This document shows positions 8,201-12,592 of a stretch of 12,592 bases of DNA, piece after piece. Under the pieces are notes generated by a model. The model was not told where the DNA came from, made no database searches, and saw only the letters and a list, made by a program, of their open reading frames with translations. The DNA is taken from assembly GCA_002293705.1 (NCBI GenBank), contig DBDT01000054.1:1-12592 (forward strand), given 5' to 3'. The position numbers were made by a program, and so were the translations under genes. The DNA is from Candidatus Woesebacteria bacterium UBA925. GTDB lineage: Bacteria > Patescibacteriota > Microgenomatia > UBA8517. Each line of letters begins with the position of its first letter. Position 1 is the stretch's first letter.

Positions 8201-10067
8201 AATCCCAATACCCAACAGGTCCTGGCGTCCACAAGCTAAGCGATTTTGCCTCAATTGGGGAGAGGGGGCGGGTGTAGACTCTAACTTCATCCATTCTTCC
8301 ACTGAAGTAAGAAGTGAAGTACCTGCCAATATGAAAACTTGTTAATGCTCCTGTGAATGTCAGGGTGGAGCTGGAGTTTGTAACTTCATTTCCGTTTACG
8401 AAAAATCTAGGTATTAGAGTTGTCTGGTCATATGAAACCATGACGTGCGACCATGTGTTTTGAGGTACTTGGCTGGCTGCGGTGGAGCTACTGCTAACAC
8501 CATTATATACTGACAGGCTACCATTCGTCTCAACAGTAAAGTTAAAGTCGTTACCGGTACTAATTCCAACGATAATGTTTGAGCTTGCACTGCTTGTTGG
8601 ATATACCCAGGCGGCTATGGTGAATGAGTTGGCAGGATTAAAGCTTATGGTGGTTACGTCAATGTAGTCATTTGTATCATCAAAACTACCCGCGTGGCCA
8701 AACACTCCGTTGGCGCCACCTGTTGGACCAGTTGTGTTTGGACAGGCCCTTCCATTATTTCCGTTGCCTGAACTATCGAGGACTGATCCGGTTGAACAGT
8801 TATTGCTCCAGCTGTTTTCATCCATGTTCCAATAGCCAATCAATCCACTGCTTAGTGAAGATGTGTTGTTACTTGCACCAATTTGAACTGATGCTCCGTC
8901 AGCGCTTCCGCTATTTTGATAATCCAATCTTTGTTGGGCAGTAGTCCTTTCAACAGGGAATACTTTAAATTCATCTATAAATCCTTGGAAGTTACTGGTT
9001 GTTGTGCCACCTATTAATAGACTGTTTGTGTCAGTGGCTGGGGAACCTGACCCGTTGGTAGAAGTCCCGACCAATCTTCCGTTAACCCAAATTGAAATTT
9101 CATCATCGGCATCATCAGTATAGGAGACAGAGACAAAGCTCCATTGATTGTTGGGGATTGCTCCTGTGACGGTTAATGTTGCATCAGAAGTTGCCAGATC
9201 GACAGATGCGACAAGATCAAGAACACCAGACGAAAGATTGCCAACTCTGAAAAAATTGTTGGTGCCCTTTTGAAATATTTGACCAGTTGAGCCCTCTCCA
9301 GCACCATTTGGCCTAATCCATGCAGAAATGGTGAATGCTCCTGCAAGTTGATCTGACAGATTTATTCGACTGTTTTGGCTGACAGTAACCACATCATCTG
9401 ACCCATCAAACAGTAAGCAGCCTTCGCTTACACAAAACGAACTTCCTCTCCAAGTTGCTCCGCCGGAAATTGCACCATCTACTTGAGAGCCATTTGAGTC
9501 ACACACATCATTGGTTCCTCCGGTGCATCGATTGTCGGCAAGTTCGTTAAATCTATAGTAAACATTTGCAGCTGTGCCTTTTTCTTCAGAACTAAGCGAA
9601 GCGGCCCCACCTGACGGTGATAGGGAAGTATATGTTGATATATCTTCAGACCTACTTTGAGACGTTGTGTTACCGTAGTATATATATGCCTCATTTAATC
9701 CATTAATAATGGTGGGAAAAAGAATATCAAACGAAGTAGATGAGGTGTTGCACCCTGACACTAGTTGATATCTTAGTATTGCTCCATTTGTGTCGGTAAA
9801 CCTAGCATCGTCACAATCTGATTGCATTTTTCCAGCAGTAACCAAGGTTGAAGTGTTTACTGTAACTGAAACCCTTCGTTCTGTTAGGGCGGCATTGTGA
9901 GTAAAGCTAAATCTTTGTCTGTATACCCACGAATCATTAAACCATGCTGCTTCAGCGCTCCCTGATGGCTTAAATATTGAAAACAAAACAAGTGGAAGAA
10001 ACAAAACAATCAATACAAGAGAGACAATTGTCCTAACCCTGACTTTTCTATGCTTTTTATTTTTCAT
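5292..10067 (-). CDS. Secreted DUF2341 protein with six LamG-like (concanavalin A-like) domains
   Basis: This 1591-residue protein is predicted to be exported and to act outside the cell as a binding or structural protein. The N terminus is strongly basic (MKNKKHRKVRVR), followed by a hydrophobic stretch at residues 14-32 and an AEA-A site at 38-41 that fits signal peptidase I. Residues 41-150 match DUF2341: W-N-D-S-W start, DARFTDTNG, and the closing AYIYYGNTT. Six LamG-like jelly-roll domains then follow, starting near residues 168, 408, 616, 859, 1123 and 1355. Each shows an opening aromatic pair (YW or similar) plus an acidic turn, FDGxDD or a variant, TISAW-type strand, W-x-H-V/F and a closing xIDDVRVY-type strand. 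LamG domains usually bind carbohydrate or protein ligands. No LPxTG motif, C-terminal membrane helix or catalytic domain was seen; the chain ends at the last LamG domain with SSGQP. It overlaps the upstream large gene by ATGA and is preceded by a good Shine-Dalgarno site. The ligand and cell attachment are unknown. Confidence 0.93.
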   Translation of the reverse strand: MKNKKHRKVRVRTIVSLVLIVLFLPLVLFSIFKPSGSAEAAWFNDSWVYRQRFSFTHNAALTERRVSVTVNTSTLVTAGKMQSDCDDARFTDTNGAILRYQLVSGCNTSSTSFDILFPTIINGLNEAYIYYGNTTSQSRSEDISTYTSLSPSGGAASLSSEEKGTAANVYYRFNELADNRCTGGTNDVCDSNGSQVDGAISGGATWRGSSFCVSEGCLLFDGSDDVVTVSQNSRINLSDQLAGAFTISAWIRPNGAGEGSTGQIFQKGTNNFFRVGNLSSGVLDLVASVDLATSDATLTVTGAIPNNQWSFVSVSYTDDADDEISIWVNGRLVGTSTNGSGSPATDTNSLLIGGTTTSNFQGFIDEFKVFPVERTTAQQRLDYQNSGSADGASVQIGASNNTSSLSSGLIGYWNMDENSWSNNCSTGSVLDSSGNGNNGRACPNTTGPTGGANGVFGHAGSFDDTNDYIDVTTISFNPANSFTIAAWVYPTSSASSNIIVGISTGNDFNFTVETNGSLSVYNGVSSSSTAASQVPQNTWSHVMVSYDQTTLIPRFFVNGNEVTNSSSTLTFTGALTSFHIGRYFTSYFSGRMDEVRVYTRPLSPIEAKSLSLWTPGPVGYWDLDENTGTSSVYDKSGNTATLSMVGSMTSDDWIKGKYGSALDLDGSDDQLTTGLLDNDNLDMGTSSFTISMWLIRDTATTMDGIMHKRLEGYGTTCASSNNTGYQLVIYDTDELSVSICDGTNGWEMYANNPITTGVWTHVSAVVDRSNLSNSRLYLNGVPLSDTKINDGSNPPITGNISNTNPYEIGNSGGGGGLDNTDPYDGKLDDVRVYKYARTKQQVIEDMNAGHPAGGSPIGSQTIYWQFDDMRGTTANNKVSGGTNGTLTSIASPATSTSGWTASGRANSAIRFDGTDDKVIIATASDSEVDYNGSEQFTACAWVYPTTMAGSSELDAIITKWDTTSTLRGYRLVLTNDDADTTGNFRAEIYDESADQTISVASSTDSVSTNNWHHVCMLFNGGTTGAAGDLTLFVNGRNAGSNTVNASFLGLEDVAADFTVGDYDATDAAAANTGFTGIIDDVQVYSGLLTTEQVLLVRNGNSALNVSTTSDTEASQVVDGAGGAPVGYWNFDDAIGSTTLLDRSGQDNDGTIRAQMRFTTGKYGGGMYFNGSANNTATTGVYLEDNTYDSLTQGTISFWFKPDDLAAGDDFQTIFGVAEQGAIANNLLAISFLENTNEIEYYIGDASGGCNITATFPVTNTTSWNHLVATTNSSGNVFYLNGVRQSPSYSAGSSSSTCFIDDVSENTTNYTIGCYSNGAGSCSATALYEGVTDELKVFNYALTQSQAVYEYNRGKPVAHWKLDECQGTTAFDSSGNGLNGTINPGASGNTAAGTCNSGTSTHMWNDGTSGKFNSSLGFDGTDDNVTIADNALFDFTTNMTISAWVYMPSLIDSEQHIVSNNNHSTNTGYALMYRDNANGFVFRAYSSGGANNASCARTYLTNTWYHVVGTYDGSNQRIYVNGALCNTLSNTNSIPASSESMRIGNDNTLGSSYFTGQIDDVRLYNYPLSAAQVRILHNDSSSVRFGPSSGQP
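5322..9566 (-). repeat. Six diverged LamG-like domain repeats
   Basis: The opening aromatic pairs lie at residues 170, 412, 620, 863, 1127 and 1358, giving spacings of about 242, 208, 243, 264 and 231 residues. Approximate nucleotide blocks, in order from the N terminus, are 9566-8913, 8846-8227, 8222-7512, 7493-6770, 6701-6012 and 6005-5322. Shared marks are SGNxxxG after the opening strand, FDGxDD (FDDTNDY in domain 2, LDGSDDQ in 3, FNGSANN in 5), and closing DEFKVF, DEVRVY, DDVRVY, DDVQVY, DELKVF and DDVRLY. Domains differ greatly in sequence, so the array is old, unlike the near-identical repeats in the neighbouring gene. Confidence 0.85.
9618..9947 (-). other. DUF2341 domain
   Basis: Residues 41-150 of the LamG protein fit the DUF2341 pattern: an opening SWVYRQRFSF, the central DDARFTDTNGAILRYQ and the closing AYIYYGNTTSQS. 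This domain of unknown function commonly precedes LamG-like domains in secreted bacterial and archaeal proteins. Assigned by eye, boundaries approximate. Confidence 0.8.
9948..10067 (-). other. Signal peptide of the LamG protein
   Basis: Residues 1-40 hold a basic n-region with many Lys/Arg, a hydrophobic core IVSLVLIVLFLPLVLFSIF, and the small-residue site A38-E39-A40 followed by Ala-Trp. This fits Sec export with signal peptidase I cleavage after A40. No lipobox cysteine is present, so it is not a lipoprotein signal. Confidence 0.8.
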
Positions 10068-10311
10068 GGTGTCCTTTCAACTATCCACCAATCAAACTCA
10101 ATATCTGTTGAAGAGGATGATGAGACCTCTACTTTGAATGAAACACCATCTATCTTTTCTGTGACTACAAGCTGTCTGGATGTGACGGTTTTTGGTGTTA
10201 CGAATATCATTGAATTAGCAGTTACAACAGGGTTAGTGATAATAATTTGGGTACTACCAGCTGGCAAAGTTGAGCTTCCAGCGGATGCACCAGCCACTTG
10301 ATACTTTTGTG
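10064..10311 (-). other. C-terminal beta module ending in FDWWIVE
   Basis: The final 82 residues begin AQKYQVAGASAGSSTLPAG, continue with TANSMIFVTPKT and GVSFKVEV, and end IEFDWWIVERTP. This compact beta-rich block is a recurrent C-terminal ending of large repeat proteins in candidate-phylum genomes and could be a capping or cell-attachment domain. Assigned by pattern; function inferred. Confidence 0.5.
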
Positions 10312-12592
10312 CAGTTATTGTGTTCACCACTACATTACCCTCGGTATCAATTGTAACAAGTCCATTCATTATTTCTATATCCCCAAGAGCTAGACTTTGA
10401 ATTTTAAGTGTACCTACTGAGTCAATGCTATTGTCTGAGCTTGAGATCTGTAGAGTACCAATGTTTAGGTCACCATTGATTACTGTGTCTGATAGGACAC
10501 TTTGTCCTAGAACTGTAAGTTCGTCAGTTTGAACAACGTCAATTGCAAAAACATCTTGACCTTCATCGTTTACTGAGAATCTACCTTCAACTATTGCTAG
10601 GCGAGCATCAAGGCTTTCGTATCCAGCTATTCCACTTTCTGCAATGTAGATTGGGTTAACAAATACCTTAATTGTTTCCTGTCCACTTCCTGGAACCCAG
10701 CTTTCAAGTGCGCGTCCAATGATGAATCCACCTGTTACTTTTTGAGCTTTTCCAAGTTCACTTGAAGCTCCAAGAAGATCTCCAGGTTGGATTGCATCAG
10801 ACCCTGCACTGATTCTAACTGGGACTCGTCCAACTAGTGCTACTGGCTTGATTGCTAGATCAGCTGGACCGTCTTCGTCATTGAGTGTGAGTCCTGGATT
10901 GGTTGAGATGACACCAATTACTCTTTGTCCATCAGATGCTGTTGATTTTTCAATTCTGATGTTTTGACTTTCATCGATACTCACCACATCTCCAGGTTGC
11001 ATTTCATTTGTTCCAACATACATTTCAGCAACGTCAGCTCCACCTGCGCTGTTGTAGCTGTTTGAGGCATCCATCCATCCAATCATGTTCCAAGTTGTTC
11101 CATCAAAGATGAAAGAGAATAGGTCTCCTGCAGCAGGGATAGTGATATCGGCTGATCCACAGTTTATTCCTGATGCGGTGCAATCAAAGTCAGTGTTTGC
11201 ATCATTTATTTCAACAAACAGGATTTGGCCTGCAGTTCCTTCATCGAAGGTGGAGATAACAGTGGCAGATGAGTTTGCAGTGATGAAGCTGTTGCCAGCA
11301 GCAACTGATGGGGTGGTGTCATTAACAGCTAGTGTGTTTTGTGTATCAAGAGCAAACTTTCTATCAACAATTACTGCTCCTGTTCCATATGTTTGTAGGG
11401 TCAAGTTATTGTTTTCAAAGCTTTCGCCTGCCTCGATTGTTAGAGGGGCATTGCTTTTGATAAAGCTTGCGGTTTGGTTGGTGAATTGTAGGTCGTAAGC
11501 TGCAGCGATGTCTCCAGCTGCTGTGAATTGATGTGGAATTGCTGATGTGATCTGGCCCTCATTTACAGCAAACAAGTCTGAAGATGCGTCTTGTACCTGG
11601 AATAAATCACCAGATGTGGTTCCATTTGCACCGATATTGATGGTGAGTAGGTTGCCAGCAGCTGTTGCGGCTGATCCTGGTGCCCATTCTAGGTATCCAA
11701 GGTTTCCAGAAAAAGAGCCAGTCATAACTCCTGTTGCAGATAGATTGATCAAAGATCCAGTGGTTGAGCTACCTGTGATTGATGTTGCTGATGTTGCAAT
11801 GTTTACAAGTTGTCCGCTGGTCAATGTATTTGCAGCTGAAGAAACATCAATTATTCTTCCAGTGGTTATACCGGTTGCAGACAAGCTTAATAGCTCTCCG
11901 CCTGTTGCAATTGTTCCCGAGGAGGCTGCTGCAATTGCGCTGCCTGTTGTAAGACCGTTGGCTGTTAGATCGAGAAGGGAAGCGGTGGCAATTGAGTTGG
12001 CGTCAATATCGATCAAGTTTTCAGTTGTAAGTGCTCCTGACCAGTCGATGTCAAACAATCCACCTCTGGTTGAAGCTCCGTTTAGATCAAAGGTGGCAAC
12101 AGTTCCAGTTGTATTGTTGTCATCAACTTGAATCATTGATTGTGTCCTAACTGATGAGGTGTTGGTTGCAACAAATGCTTGTGATCCAACCGCTGTTGCT
12201 CCAAGGGCGATGTTGATAACGTCTCCTGTTGCTGCACCAGCACCTACATTCACATCAATAATGTTACTCGTCCATGCTTGGGCTCCGGTTGTTATGTCGA
12301 TCAAGTTCTCGGTTCCAAATGCACCTGAGGTGTCAATATCAAACAGTCCACCTCTGGTTGATGCTACGTTTAGATCAAAAGTGGCAACAGTTCCAGTTGT
12401 ATTGTTGTCATCAACTTGAATCATTGATTGTGTCCTAACTGATGAGGTGTTGGTTGCAACAAATGCTTGTGATCCAACTGCTGTTGCTCCAAGGGCGATG
12501 TTTATCGCATCACCGGTGTCTGCAACAGCACCGAAATTCAAATCAATCAAGTTTCCGCTTGATGCTGCTGTGGCTGTTGTGATGTCAATTAA
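10064..12592 (-). CDS. Large repeat-rich surface-type protein, 5'-truncated at the window edge
   Basis: The frame is open to the right edge, giving 842 residues in the window. The first possible start, TTG at 12550, lies inside a repeat and is not a real start. From N to C the chain holds: (1) about 96-residue tandem repeats with LIDI/LIDLN motifs (11975-12592); (2) shorter degenerate repeats of the type lLxLsatGlttGxlidv (about 11650-11975), suggesting a beta-solenoid; (3) a segment around 11075-11250 with FDGTTWNMIGW; (4) a module at about 10640-11038 with ADVAEMYVG, GDVVSID, GVISTNPG, VALVGRVPV, GDLLGASS and GRALE, a pattern seen in large surface and tail-fibre-like proteins; (5) short beta repeats near 10330-10560; (6) a C-terminal beta module (10064-10311) ending FDWWIVERTP. 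No catalytic motif, LPxTG or S74 autoprotease domain was seen. It is Ala/Ser/Thr/Gly-rich and nearly free of Cys. An extracellular structural or adhesive role is inferred. Confidence 0.88.
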   Translation of the reverse strand, partial: LIDITTATAASSGNLIDLNFGAVADTGDAINIALGATAVGSQAFVATNTSSVRTQSMIQVDDNNTTGTVATFDLNVASTRGGLFDIDTSGAFGTENLIDITTGAQAWTSNIIDVNVGAGAATGDVINIALGATAVGSQAFVATNTSSVRTQSMIQVDDNNTTGTVATFDLNGASTRGGLFDIDWSGALTTENLIDIDANSIATASLLDLTANGLTTGSAIAAASSGTIATGGELLSLSATGITTGRIIDVSSAANTLTSGQLVNIATSATSITGSSTTGSLINLSATGVMTGSFSGNLGYLEWAPGSAATAAGNLLTINIGANGTTSGDLFQVQDASSDLFAVNEGQITSAIPHQFTAAGDIAAAYDLQFTNQTASFIKSNAPLTIEAGESFENNNLTLQTYGTGAVIVDRKFALDTQNTLAVNDTTPSVAAGNSFITANSSATVISTFDEGTAGQILFVEINDANTDFDCTASGINCGSADITIPAAGDLFSFIFDGTTWNMIGWMDASNSYNSAGGADVAEMYVGTNEMQPGDVVSIDESQNIRIEKSTASDGQRVIGVISTNPGLTLNDEDGPADLAIKPVALVGRVPVRISAGSDAIQPGDLLGASSELGKAQKVTGGFIIGRALESWVPGSGQETIKVFVNPIYIAESGIAGYESLDARLAIVEGRFSVNDEGQDVFAIDVVQTDELTVLGQSVLSDTVINGDLNIGTLQISSSDNSIDSVGTLKIQSLALGDIEIMNGLVTIDTEGNVVVNTITAQKYQVAGASAGSSTLPAGSTQIIITNPVVTANSMIFVTPKTVTSRQLVVTEKIDGVSFKVEVSSSSSTDIEFDWWIVERTP
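10072..10077 (-). promoter_or_regulatory. Shine-Dalgarno site for the LamG gene inside the upstream coding end
   Basis: On the minus strand the bases AAAGGA stand 4 nt before the ATG at 10067-10065. They encode part of the last residues (V-E-R-T-P) of the upstream gene. Together with the ATGA stop/start overlap this points to translational coupling of the two large proteins. It is the clearest ribosome site in the window. Confidence 0.75.
10640..11038 (-). other. GDVV / VALVGRVPV module of the large repeat protein
   Basis: This part of the truncated protein reads ADVAEMYVG, PGDVVSID, QRVIGVISTNPGL, PVALVGRVPVRI, AIQPGDLLGASS, GGFIIGRALESW and IKVFV in order. The same order of motifs recurs in many large extracellular proteins, some with tail-fibre-like architectures, where it appears to be a small beta domain. 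The function is not known to me, and the family link is by recalled motif only. Confidence 0.55.
11975..12592 (-). repeat. 288-bp in-frame tandem repeat (two full copies plus one partial)
   Basis: Copy A (12550-12263) and copy B (12262-11975) each encode 96 residues. A third, partial copy (12592-12551) runs off the window and aligns in phase with 12304-12263 (8 of 14 residues the same). Between A and B, 12079-12214 and 12367-12502 differ at only two bases (12092/12380 and 12191/12479), with 98 identical bases at 12093-12190 and 12381-12478. Outside this core the copies diverge in protein as well as DNA. Because 288 is a multiple of three, gain or loss of a unit keeps the frame. Confidence 0.95.

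Noticed and set aside
11547..12131. Plus-strand open frame of 194 codons opposite the repeat protein, and its relative at 12159-12419
   Set aside because: They lie wholly antisense to a well-supported coding frame, arise from the biased repeat composition, share the same tandem repeat, and show no recognisable domain.
12548..12550. TTG at 12550 as the start of the large repeat protein
   Set aside because: It sits within a repeat unit whose preceding residues align in phase with the other copies, and no signal peptide follows. The gene plainly continues beyond the window.
11975..12592. CRISPR array or insertion-sequence ends as an explanation of the repeats
   Set aside because: The unit is 288 bp, coding throughout, without short palindromic repeats, unique spacers, terminal inverted repeats or a transposase.

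Overview
The window reads as one end of a contig from an uncultivated bacterium, most likely a member of the Candidate Phyla Radiation (Patescibacteria), perhaps near Microgenomates. This placement is inference. It rests on tightly packed short intergenic gaps, AT-leaning base composition, a ComEC divided into a membrane protein and a separate metallo-beta-lactamase protein, weak Shine-Dalgarno signals, and two very large secreted-type proteins built from DUF2341, LamG-like and low-complexity beta-repeat modules. TGA is used as a stop (ComEC membrane gene, ndk, the large repeat gene), which argues against the lineages that read TGA as glycine. No rRNA, tRNA, CRISPR array, insertion sequence or phage module was seen.

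Layout. Bases 1-19 are exactly the Nextera transposase mosaic end, so genomic sequence starts near base 20 and the left edge is an artificial end. From about 22 to 5228 there is a five-gene plus-strand cluster: the 3' part of comEC (membrane channel domain), a ComEC-type MBL hydrolase overlapping it by ATGA, argS, an M16 zinc peptidase and ndk. Gaps are 8-23 nt, so it is probably one transcription unit. A 63-nt convergent gap (5229-5291) holds a small hairpin. From 12592 down to 5292 the minus strand carries two large genes that overlap by ATGA: a 5'-truncated repeat protein (at least 842 residues in the window) and a 1591-residue secreted protein with a DUF2341 domain and six LamG-like domains.

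How the genes relate. The two comEC parts would together supply the transmembrane DNA channel and its periplasm-side/extracellular hydrolase domain for uptake of single-stranded DNA. argS and ndk are housekeeping genes for translation and nucleotide balance, and the M16 peptidase probably handles peptide or protein turnover. The minus-strand pair is best read as a cell-surface or secreted structural/adhesive locus whose two products are made together. The right edge lies inside a 288-bp in-frame tandem repeat with about 136 nt almost identical between copies, so the assembly there should be treated with caution.

Nothing in the window shows a clearly new enzymatic or defence system. The parts most worth further attention are the two-gene surface locus with its homogenised tandem repeat, and the split ComEC with an altered metal-binding motif.
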